DNA of 12,413 nt from Phycisphaerales bacterium UBA1845 (lineage in GTDB: Bacteria; Planctomycetota; Phycisphaerae; UBA1845). The notes under the pieces are model-generated. The model did no database searches. It saw only the letters and a program-made list of their open reading frames with translations, and was not told the origin of the DNA. The stretch lies in contig DDIR01000011.1 in NCBI GenBank assembly GCA_002338715.1, positions 1-12,413 of the forward strand, in the 5' to 3' direction. Positions within the stretch are counted from its first letter, which is position 1; each line of letters begins with the position of its first letter. The translations under genes and the position numbers were made by a program. This document shows, in pieces, positions 6,613 to 12,413 of this stretch.

Positions 6613-7188
6613 TCATAGGTATTCAGCCAATCCCATCTCTTCGAAATGTTTCCTGATCTCGCAAATGCGCGCCGCCACTTGGTATCGCGACATGTGCAAC
6701 ATGCGTACGATTTCGAAGCGCGTCATCACCATGAGCAGTGCACAGTAAGCCCGCAGTTCATCTGTCATCTGGTCCATTGCGAATTCCAGATCGTGGCGAA
6801 TGTCTGCTAAGTCCTCGTGATGAGTAGGCGTTGGTAATCGGAAGTCGACCGCTGTTTGAAAACTTTCACCTTCAACACCGTCGAAGCTGACGCATTGCCC
6901 CGGATTCCGTTTACGGGCATAGCGCTTCCTCAGTAGAGAGACTGCTGCGCGTCGCATGATCGAATTCAGGAATGTGTTGTCGCTGCTCTTATTACCGTCA
7001 AACTTCGGCCACACTCGAACCACATGAAGCAGGAGGTCGCCTGCGAAGTCGTCGATTTCATTCCGCAGGATCGCTCCGCGCCGATAAAGTTGACGTGCGG
7101 TCCGCAGGGCGATCTCCATCGCCTTGACCCCGTCGAGGACTGGCGTAGTGGATTCCTGGTGTCTCGTGTTCGGGGGCTGTGAATTCAT
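6613..7188 (-). CDS. Sigma-70-like factor encoded by the element (191 aa)
   Basis: The layout is that of a short sigma factor. Residues 44-94 (EIDDFAGDLLLHVVRVWPKF, then NTFLNSIMRRAAVSLLRKRY and ARKR) resemble region 2, the part that binds core polymerase and the -10 element. Residues 142-186 (TDELRAYCALL, then EIVRMLHMSRYQVAARICEI) form a region 4-like helix-turn-helix for the -35 element. The linker is short and there is no region 3, as in ECF-type factors. It may direct transcription of the element's genes, perhaps the replication module that follows after 176 bases. The ATG at 7188 overlaps the stop of the preceding gene as ATGA, indicating coupled translation. It is divergent from standard ECF factors, so a general sigma-like HTH protein is the alternative. 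Confidence 0.72.
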   Translation of the reverse strand: MNSQPPNTRHQESTTPVLDGVKAMEIALRTARQLYRRGAILRNEIDDFAGDLLLHVVRVWPKFDGNKSSDNTFLNSIMRRAAVSLLRKRYARKRNPGQCVSFDGVEGESFQTAVDFRLPTPTHHEDLADIRHDLEFAMDQMTDELRAYCALLMVMTRFEIVRMLHMSRYQVAARICEIRKHFEEMGLAEYL

Positions 7189-7520
7189 GCTTTGCCGCCT
7201 TCGTGTTTGTGTGTGAACGTTGTGATCAGGCGGAATGGCAGGCCGTGGCGAATTTCGATGGCATCGACAATGCCGTCACCGATTGCAGCGAATTCGTCGA
7301 AAAGCTCACGAATTTCAGACTTTAGGGAGCAGGTTGGTGGGATTGGCCGGTGTGGCGGACTGCCGATTACGCCCAGTTTTCGCTCACGACGAAACCGAGT
7401 TGTGGCATCGAGTATGGGCTCCCCATCGCGCACGACGAGGTTTTCGATACGCCCGAATGCAAGGCGACGCATGGCTTCGACGAGCCTCCGTCGGGCTGGT
7501 GTTAGATTCTTGCTGATCAC
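7185..7520 (-). CDS. Small conserved-looking hypothetical protein coupled to the sigma-like gene (111 aa)
   Basis: Begins ARRRLVEAMRRLAFGRIENL, followed by VVRDGEPILD, and ends with AIEIRHGLPFRL. I associate this pattern (basic helix, V-R-D/G-G-E-P strand, closing E-[IV]-[RK]-H-G-L-P-F-R) with a small family common in planctomycete accessory regions; no function is known to me. The GTG at 7520 is supported by GGAGG seven bases upstream. The TGA stop overlaps the sigma-like ATG as ATGA, so the two are co-translated and may work together, for instance as a regulator and its partner. Upstream lies a perfect inverted repeat (7543-7565). Confidence 0.75.
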   Translation of the reverse strand: MISKNLTPARRRLVEAMRRLAFGRIENLVVRDGEPILDATTRFRRERKLGVIGSPPHRPIPPTCSLKSEIRELFDEFAAIGDGIVDAIEIRHGLPFRLITTFTHKHEGGKA

Positions 7521-7542
7521 TGAACTGCCTCCAAAATATGCG

Positions 7543-7565
7543 TCGCTCAGACAATTTCTGAGCGA
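7543..7565. promoter_or_regulatory. Perfect 8-bp inverted repeat in the leader of the sigma-like operon
   Basis: TCGCTCAG (7543-7550) and CTGAGCGA (7558-7565) are exact reverse complements separated by 7 bases. The repeat lies 22 bases upstream of the GTG start at 7520, just outside its ribosome binding site, in the 184-base gap after the two-gene module. It could be an operator for a dimeric HTH regulator or an RNA hairpin in the leader. There is no T-run after it, so it is not a standard terminator. Confidence 0.5.
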
Positions 7566-7704
7566 GCAACGAAGGCAGCATTGGAACTAAGAACGGAAGG
7601 GGGTTGCAGGTCACTTCGACTGGGAGAACGGTCAGTTTTGGGGTGAAATGGCCGCTTAACGAGAGGTGTAGCGGGCGAGTTGGAAACTTCGAAAAAATCT
7701 CCGG

Positions 7705-8886
7705 TCAGTTCTTATCGCTGGGCGGACTTAGCGCCCGAATGGCCACCTTGTGAGGGTTCAGACGGTAGCCCTCCTTCGCCGTGTTCGGAGAGACTTGGAT
7801 CACGCTGTTGCTTTCGGTCGCGATGCCGGCACCACGTAGACGTTTTTCGATATTTTTCTGAAGGCGGTTAATTGTGCGACGCACTATGTCCGCATCGAGG
7901 GCATCGTTAGGGTCTTCAGCGACTTGGATTTCGTCTGCGATGTCGCCCGGGGTCAGACAGCGGTAGTCGTCTCGTGGCAAGCCTGCCAGCATGTCGTCAA
8001 TGAACGTTCTTACCAATTGGAGCAGAACCGTGCGTGCCGCCTTCGCTTGGGCGGCTACGACTTCAATCCCGTTGATGCTTGCTGTCCTATTGCCGATTTC
8101 GAGGACAAACAGATGCACCGAAACCTCGTACGGAGCATCGATCACTTCGGGTCGGTGGGCTCCCTTGGAGTAAACCGGCGTGGCCATCGCGGGCAGTTCC
8201 CGCGGCTCCTGATTTGTGGCGAGCGATTGAACTGACGCCACCAAATCAATTTGTCGTCCAACCATGTCAGCAAGCGATACCTTGCTAATCCACGCGATAT
8301 TGGCAAATCGGGCCACTGCACGCGAGTTCACGAAGACGTAGCAAGTTGGGTTTGTCTGGGCCCATTGCGCGGACATTAGCTGTTGGCGATCACAAAAGTC
8401 CGCGATGCAGACGTGCACTCCTGCTAAGCCATTCTCGATCCGCCACGCGAAGGGAACACCGTCGACGGGTTTGAATTTTGCATCAAATTGCCTCAAGGCA
8501 TCGCCAACATATTTGCCGACGGCGTCATCGATCACCTTGACTCTAAGCACGTCAAATGTTCGTTTCCGGCTCCGCTCGGGATACATCAGCCGGCTGCAAT
8601 CCGGACAGCGGTAGTCATTGTCGTTTTCGTCTAGGTGGTCTGACAGGAAGACCCTGCCGGTACAAGTCCGATTCGAGCGGGGGAAGTCTAGGTCCTCGGT
8701 CAGAGCGCAGCGTACATAGCTGCGGCGATCGAACGTGATCAGCCCCAGTTTTCGTAGTTTGTCGGCGGCCTCAATCAACTCCTCGGTGACCGGCTCGATG
8801 CCAGCCTTACTTTGTAGCAGCAGCGACAGTTGATCAACCACGGGATTTCTTGTGGCGCTTCTCGGTCGAGAGGACGCGGATACCAT
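7705..8886 (-). CDS. Unknown protein with possible zinc cluster and C-terminal OmpR-like winged helix (393 aa)
   Basis: No family recognised over the full length. Residues 60-97 contain C60, C75, H84 and a CPDC pair (C94, C97), a plausible zinc-binding cluster in a region with a winged-helix flavour at its start (ELIEAADKLRKLGLI). A central alpha/beta stretch follows (about 110-225, with GVHVCIADF and TCYVFVNSRAVARFANIAWI). Residues 255-378 resemble an OmpR/PhoB or SARP-type winged helix: a short strand hairpin with INGIEVV, TPGDIADEI, a recognition-helix-like RRTINRLQKNIEKRL and the wing ending GYRLN. It may therefore bind DNA. The start is uncertain: ATG at 8886 has AGGA at 9 bases and is preferred; ATG at 8919 or GTG at 8928 are possible. 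It overlaps the preceding gene by 53 bases, so the two form a unit. Confidence 0.72.
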   Translation of the reverse strand: MVSASSRPRSATRNPVVDQLSLLLQSKAGIEPVTEELIEAADKLRKLGLITFDRRSYVRCALTEDLDFPRSNRTCTGRVFLSDHLDENDNDYRCPDCSRLMYPERSRKRTFDVLRVKVIDDAVGKYVGDALRQFDAKFKPVDGVPFAWRIENGLAGVHVCIADFCDRQQLMSAQWAQTNPTCYVFVNSRAVARFANIAWISKVSLADMVGRQIDLVASVQSLATNQEPRELPAMATPVYSKGAHRPEVIDAPYEVSVHLFVLEIGNRTASINGIEVVAAQAKAARTVLLQLVRTFIDDMLAGLPRDDYRCLTPGDIADEIQVAEDPNDALDADIVRRTINRLQKNIEKRLRGAGIATESNSVIQVSPNTAKEGYRLNPHKVAIRALSPPSDKN

Positions 8887-10117
8887 AAGGTTCTTTCCTA
8901 ACTTTGGTTTCGAATGCATCTCGTTCACGCCTATTTAGCGTCTTGTCGGTGTAACGAACACAGTAACCCTCGGGCGCATCGGGAACGGCTTCGAAGGTCA
9001 AATTCACACGCTTGCCGCAGAAGAGAACTTTGATTGCCTTTACGAGATCCAAGTCAGCTAGAATAGCGCCAATGACTTTCTCAAAGTGACGAACCGACTC
9101 GGCAACCGACTCATCACCTTCGCTGCTAATCTTGAGTACCGGTGCTCCGTCAAGGGGAGAGTTTTTCACATGCACCTCAACCAGCTTTAGAAAGTCGATT
9201 TGATCGTGCTTCAGAAGGTCGAAGAATTTCTCGATCAGAGCCTTGGGAGTGACATCGACTTCGTTTTCGTACTCGCAATCAGTGCCGAAGTAGTCGGACG
9301 CAATTCGATTGGCGAGTTCCAGCGGCACGGACATAGAATGCGACGAAATGTCAACGCGTTTCCCGTTGTTGCGGAAGTCAAGGATGATCCATTCGGGTTT
9401 AAATCCATGCACTGCGCGACTGGACCGTAACAACATCGATCGCCGTTCTTCCCTTCGGATGAAAGCGACCGGATGATCGGTGTCGGGCACGATGTCCATA
9501 AATTCACTTGCGCGTCCGTCGTTCTTCTGTTCGTCGAATTGCGCGAGTAAGCGCCTAAGAAGAGTGGATGTCAGAAACTCCTTGAACGACTTCTTCGGTT
9601 GGCGGGCTTGTCCCTTGAGCTTCATCCTGGCAAAGCCGGAAGAATGTACTTTCTCAAGGTGGTAGACGGTTTTGAGGTGCTCCGGGTCCTTGTGATACAA
9701 CGCAATCAGTAACGCGAGCGTGTCGAAATTGTCGCCGGAACGGCACCCATCGTAGGTTAATTTGGGTAGAACGGTGGCCGCGTAGTCGGATACGACGAAG
9801 CGCGAACGACGGTAGGCGAAGCGTGCGACGAGGTAATAGGGCGTCAGGCGGCCGTTGCAGGCGAGGAGCGACTCACGCTGTCGAGTGGGCTTGGAGCCTG
9901 AGGCGACACCCAAGTATTCACACAAGAAGTGAAGTTGGCGTTTGTTTAGGCCACTTAACCAACGCCGCACGATTTGCGGTTCCGCAGCAGATTGCAGCCA
10001 CGGATCGATGCACATCTGAAGGTGGTTTTCCCAGAAGTCGCGGGCGATTCCGTTTGAGTTGTCCGATTGGGGTTGTGAAAGTAAACCTGATTCCTTCCTA
10101 CCATTTGACTTGACCAT
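8834..10117 (-). CDS. Unknown 427-residue protein, first gene of the two-gene module
   Basis: Not recognised. The codon pattern and balanced composition indicate a real protein, and the ATG at 10117 has GGAGG five bases upstream. Residues 50-86 (RRWLSGLNKRQLHFLCEYLG, then GSKPTRQRESLL) look like a SAP- or HeH-type two-helix motif, which often contacts DNA. The remainder alternates helices and strands without membrane segments or a visible catalytic motif, and the C-terminus is basic (EKRHKKSRG). The protein is probably cytoplasmic. A sigma-54-like promoter lies in the gap upstream, pointing at this gene. It overlaps the next gene by 53 bases or more. Its position between the integration and replication modules is typical of cargo such as defence or regulatory systems, but no function can be read from the sequence. 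Confidence 0.78.
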   Translation of the reverse strand: MVKSNGRKESGLLSQPQSDNSNGIARDFWENHLQMCIDPWLQSAAEPQIVRRWLSGLNKRQLHFLCEYLGVASGSKPTRQRESLLACNGRLTPYYLVARFAYRRSRFVVSDYAATVLPKLTYDGCRSGDNFDTLALLIALYHKDPEHLKTVYHLEKVHSSGFARMKLKGQARQPKKSFKEFLTSTLLRRLLAQFDEQKNDGRASEFMDIVPDTDHPVAFIRREERRSMLLRSSRAVHGFKPEWIILDFRNNGKRVDISSHSMSVPLELANRIASDYFGTDCEYENEVDVTPKALIEKFFDLLKHDQIDFLKLVEVHVKNSPLDGAPVLKISSEGDESVAESVRHFEKVIGAILADLDLVKAIKVLFCGKRVNLTFEAVPDAPEGYCVRYTDKTLNRRERDAFETKVRKEPYGIRVLSTEKRHKKSRG

Positions 10118-10344
10118 GGTGGCCTCCGTTCCCTGGCCACGCTACGACCAGCTGGATCAAGAAAGTACCAAGCGATCCTTCGCTACCTATCTTATCTCCC
10201 AAGCAAATACTGTGCCATACGAGATCCCGTTCGACCAAAATGCCGTAACAGCTTTGTCTCACGAACTTTATGCATCGTTGGCGTGGCGATTGGTCTGGGC
10301 GTTGCCGCTGGGTGGCTACTGTCACCCTGTCGAATTGGCAGTAG
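10118..10344. other. Intergenic gap between the integration cassette and the two-gene module
   Basis: 227 bases without a minus-strand gene, the longest gap in this half of the window. It holds the sigma-54-like promoter and the GGAGG ribosome binding site of the next gene. The plus strand is open across it (10059-10355), but has no ribosome binding site, so it is not called. Confidence 0.45.
10202..10217 (-). promoter_or_regulatory. Sigma-54-like (-24/-12) promoter upstream of the two-gene module
   Basis: The minus strand reads TGGCACAGTATTTGCT: TGGCAC, five bases, TTGCT. This is the full core of the sigma-54 consensus with correct spacing; the flanking bases match less well (A rather than pyrimidine before the T). 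It lies in the 227-base gap between the HTH gene and the 427-residue gene and points towards the latter. Expected transcription start is near 10191, giving a leader of about 74 bases. No sigma-54 activator is encoded in the window. Confidence 0.5.
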
Positions 10345-10746
10345 CTACGAAATGACCTGCCACGCCTTCCGCTGTTCGCGCCAATCGGGAATCACAGCTA
10401 TAGGCCGAATGTCGCGCTCGGCGATTGGATCGCGCCCGCTGGTGGTGGGAGGAAGATGTAGGATTGCCTCCTGAATGCTGGGGGCAAGATTCAGAAGGTT
10501 CATGATCTGTGAAATTCTCGCCCGTGTCACATGACCCAGCCGGGCGATGTCGGCATAGTCGTTGACCTCGCCGCTTCGGATAAGTTCGTCGCAGCGAATT
10601 GCAATGGCCATCAATCGCGAAATCCGAGGCACACGACCTGGGGACAGATCGGCGGTTTGGGGCTCTTCGCCGTGTCGAATCTGGCGTCGTCCGCGGCGCG
10701 TGCGACGTTCGTGGATTGAGAAATCAATTGTGAATTCCCCGCTCAT
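10345..10746 (-). CDS. Small ParB/KorB-like helix-turn-helix protein of the recombinase cassette (133 aa)
   Basis: Residues 63-95 (DYADIARLGHVTRARISQIM, then NLLNLAPSIQEAIL) match the helix-turn-helix of the ParB/KorB class: [YE]-x-D-I-A-x-L, a turn, then S/T-R-A-R-[IV]-S-Q-[IL]. The N-terminus is basic (RRTRRGRRQIRHG), and no ParB nuclease or CTP-binding domain is present, so this is a stand-alone DNA-binding protein. The ATG overlaps the recombinase stop as ATGA and GGAG lies six bases upstream. Small HTH proteins of this type follow a recombinase in similar planctomycete cassettes as I remember them. The likely role is repressor of the cassette or recombination directionality factor; neither can be told from sequence alone. 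Confidence 0.82.
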   Translation of the reverse strand: MSGEFTIDFSIHERRTRRGRRQIRHGEEPQTADLSPGRVPRISRLMAIAIRCDELIRSGEVNDYADIARLGHVTRARISQIMNLLNLAPSIQEAILHLPPTTSGRDPIAERDIRPIAVIPDWREQRKAWQVIS

Positions 10747-12311
10747 GATGCACTCCCAACCGTCTCGATGCCATTCGCATGGAACGTGATCGCCACTTTC
10801 GCCGCGCCGCCATCGTAGTCGACGCGTTTGATTAGCAACCGTAGAGCGCGAGTCTGCTCACGCGGGCTGAGCGAATCCCATATCGAGTCGAATTCGTCCA
10901 GCGCTGCATCAACCTCCGATTTCGAAATCGAGTCGTTCTCGGCGTCGCTGATCTGACTGCGCAAGTCCTCCAGTCGTGCCTCAGCCGACGCAAGCTGCTC
11001 GTGCAAGTCCGCGAGTCGCACCGCCGTGTTGCTATCGTCGCCGGCAGACTTTGCCGCGCTTTTGATCTCCGTTTGAAGTTGACGTATCTCACGACGAACA
11101 ATCCCGGTTTCGCCCTCCAGGGCAGTAATCTGCTCTGCGCCTGCATTGCGGATCTGATCAAGCACCATCGATCGCAGCGACGGGTCCTTTCCCAGCGTGC
11201 GAATCTGCTCGACGACAAACTGCTCGATCTCTTCTGCTGGGACGGATTTCGAAGGGCATACGTCCCATCCACGTTTCGACGCGGTGTAACAGGTGTAGTA
11301 GCGATACCGGCGATTGCCTTGGCCGTTCGTGAACGTGTGGCCCATCGCCAGCCCGCAAGGTCGGCAAAATAGCAAACCCTTGAGCAGTGCGCCGAACTTG
11401 TTGCGAATGTGCGAGCCGCCGTTGCGCCCATTCATCCGTAGCATTTTTTGCGCCTTCTGCCATACGTCGTCGTCGACAAGCGCTTGGTGCTCTCCATCAT
11501 GCAGTTCGTCCTTGTATCGCACTTTGCCCACATACAGGGCATTGGTAATCAACTTGTACAGGTTGCTCTTGTCGTATGGCTTGCCGCCCATCTGCCGCCC
11601 TTTGCGTGTCGTCCACTGCTTCGTGGTCCAACCGCGCTTGGCAAGTTCCCGGGTAACCTGCACCAGTGATTGCTTTTCCAGATAGAGTTCGTAAATCGCT
11701 TGCACCTGCTTCGATTCGACCTCATTCACCACAAGCTTCGAAGCGCCCGGGCCGCCGTCGAGATCGTACCCGAGCATCGGCTTACCGCCGGACCATTTGC
11801 CTTTGCGCCGGGCCGCAGCAATCTTGTCGCGTGTGCGCTCGCTGATTATTTCTCGCTCGAACTGTGCAAAAGAAAGGAGGACATTGAGGATCAGGCGACC
11901 CATCGAATTGGCGGTATTGAAATGCTGGGTTACTGATACGAATGCGACGCGCTGGCGCTCGATAATCTCCATCATGCGGGCAAAGTCCATCAGCGAGCGG
12001 CTGATCCGATCGACTTTGTAGACCGCGACACAATCGACCTTGCCCGCTTCGATGTCGGCGAGCAATCGCTTGAGCGCTGGTCGGTCCATGTTGCCACCGG
12101 TGAAACCGCCATCGTCGTAGCGATCCGGCAGGCAAACCCAGCCCTCGGATTTCTGGCTGGCGATGTACGATTCCGCCGCTTCGCGTTGGGCATCGAGCGA
12201 ATTGAACTCCCGGTCAAGTCCCTCGTCCGTGCTCTTTCGCGTATAGATGGCGCAGCGCACCGGTTCGATCGGTGCTCTGCCGTTCCCGCTGGATTTGCCG
12301 TTACGCTTCAT
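10743..12311 (-). CDS. Large serine recombinase (site-specific integrase, 522 aa)
   Basis: Catalyses site-specific DNA integration or excision by a serine-linked double-strand exchange. Residues 17-160 are the resolvase domain: AIYTRKSTDEG with the nucleophilic Ser 27, then VYKVDRISRSLMDF (98-110) and the E-helix region with RLILNVLLSFAQFERE. A recombinase domain follows (about 175-290), then a zinc ribbon (C316, C319, C341, C352), a predicted coiled coil (about 395-460) and the usual closing segment LSPREQTRALRLLIKRVDYD. The length fits the family. A TTG at 12368 would add 19 residues, but the ATG at 12311 is preferred because it overlaps the upstream DUF2924 stop as ATGA and AAGGAG precedes it. 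All catalytic positions appear intact, so the enzyme is probably active. Confidence 0.95.
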   Translation of the reverse strand: MKRNGKSSGNGRAPIEPVRCAIYTRKSTDEGLDREFNSLDAQREAAESYIASQKSEGWVCLPDRYDDGGFTGGNMDRPALKRLLADIEAGKVDCVAVYKVDRISRSLMDFARMMEIIERQRVAFVSVTQHFNTANSMGRLILNVLLSFAQFEREIISERTRDKIAAARRKGKWSGGKPMLGYDLDGGPGASKLVVNEVESKQVQAIYELYLEKQSLVQVTRELAKRGWTTKQWTTRKGRQMGGKPYDKSNLYKLITNALYVGKVRYKDELHDGEHQALVDDDVWQKAQKMLRMNGRNGGSHIRNKFGALLKGLLFCRPCGLAMGHTFTNGQGNRRYRYYTCYTASKRGWDVCPSKSVPAEEIEQFVVEQIRTLGKDPSLRSMVLDQIRNAGAEQITALEGETGIVRREIRQLQTEIKSAAKSAGDDSNTAVRLADLHEQLASAEARLEDLRSQISDAENDSISKSEVDAALDEFDSIWDSLSPREQTRALRLLIKRVDYDGGAAKVAITFHANGIETVGSAS

Positions 12312-12413
12312 GCCGTCTTCGTCTCCTTGGTCGGTTTTGTGATCCCGAAAAACAGGTATCCGTTCCAATGGCTGCCGGTCACCTTGCCGGCGACCGCGGA
12401 GAGCGAGCGATAG
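12308..12413 (-). CDS. DUF2924 family protein, C-terminal 34 residues (runs off right edge)
   Basis: A minus-strand frame enters from the right edge and ends at TGA 12308-12310. The residues read YRSLSAVAGKVTGSHWNGYL followed by FFGI and a lysine/threonine tail. This Y-x-S-L-S-A-V-A-x-x-[IV]-T-G-x-x-W-N-G-x-x-F-F-G pattern is the characteristic C-terminus of DUF2924 proteins, which commonly sit immediately upstream of large serine recombinases. The stop overlaps the recombinase ATG as ATGA. The function of DUF2924 is not established; constant pairing suggests a partner or regulator of recombination. Confidence 0.85.
   Translation of the reverse strand, partial: YRSLSAVAGKVTGSHWNGYLFFGITKPTKETKTA

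Noticed and set aside
10059..10355. 98-codon plus-strand frame spanning the gap before the two-gene module
   Set aside because: No ribosome binding site at either possible start, opposite strand to every other gene, and it overlaps the start of the 427-residue gene. Open frames of this length are common in GC-rich DNA.
12312..12368. TTG start adding 19 residues to the recombinase
   Set aside because: The region encodes the DUF2924 C-terminus in another frame, and the ATG at 12311 has a better SD and an ATGA overlap.

Overview
The window looks like the core of an integrated mobile element (prophage-like or integrative element) in a GC-rich bacterium. All genes I accept read on the minus strand, so in transcription order the window runs from its right edge (12413) to its left edge (1). 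The cassette of DUF2924 protein, large serine recombinase and small HTH protein, the 111-residue protein of a type I associate with planctomycetes, and the sigma-factor-like gene suggest a planctomycete or a relative. That assignment is inference from family memory; there is no rRNA or host housekeeping gene to confirm it.

Right part (12413-10345), integration module. The C-terminal end of a DUF2924 protein overlaps a 522-residue large serine recombinase by ATGA, and the recombinase overlaps a 133-residue ParB/KorB-like HTH protein, again by ATGA. A 227-base gap follows. It holds a close match to a sigma-54 (-24/-12) promoter pointing at the next gene.

Middle (10117-7705), unrecognised two-gene module. 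It encodes a 427-residue protein of unknown function and a ~393-residue protein with a possible zinc-binding cluster and a C-terminal OmpR-like winged helix. These are the likeliest accessory cargo and the best candidate here for something undescribed. Next come a perfect 8-bp inverted repeat, a small conserved-looking protein (GTG start) and a sigma-70-like factor joined to it by ATGA (7520-6613), which may be the element's own regulator.

Left-middle (6436-848), replication and recombination module. It encodes a Sak4-like RecA-fold ATPase, a DUF669 ssDNA-binding-like protein, a 90-residue protein (TTG start), an SF2 helicase with a zinc ribbon and an SSB-like C-terminal tip, and a large primase-helicase fusion. 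The fusion gene has no ATG, GTG or TTG upstream of its conserved N-terminus. A strong Shine-Dalgarno inside the helicase gene instead sits 7 nt before a CTG that overlaps the helicase stop (CTGA).

Left end (847-1). About 595 bases have no convincing gene. The part next to the primase-helicase carries a long inverted repeat, repeated TTTCACC motifs and an AT-rich tract, an arrangement that could be a replication origin or a control region. A 47-residue cysteine-containing membrane peptide follows, then the start of a ParB-domain protein that runs off the left edge.

The likely logic is as follows. The recombinase cassette moves the element. The primase-helicase, helicase, annealing ATPase and ssDNA-binding protein copy and recombine it. 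The HTH and sigma-like proteins control it, and the two-gene module is probably cargo.
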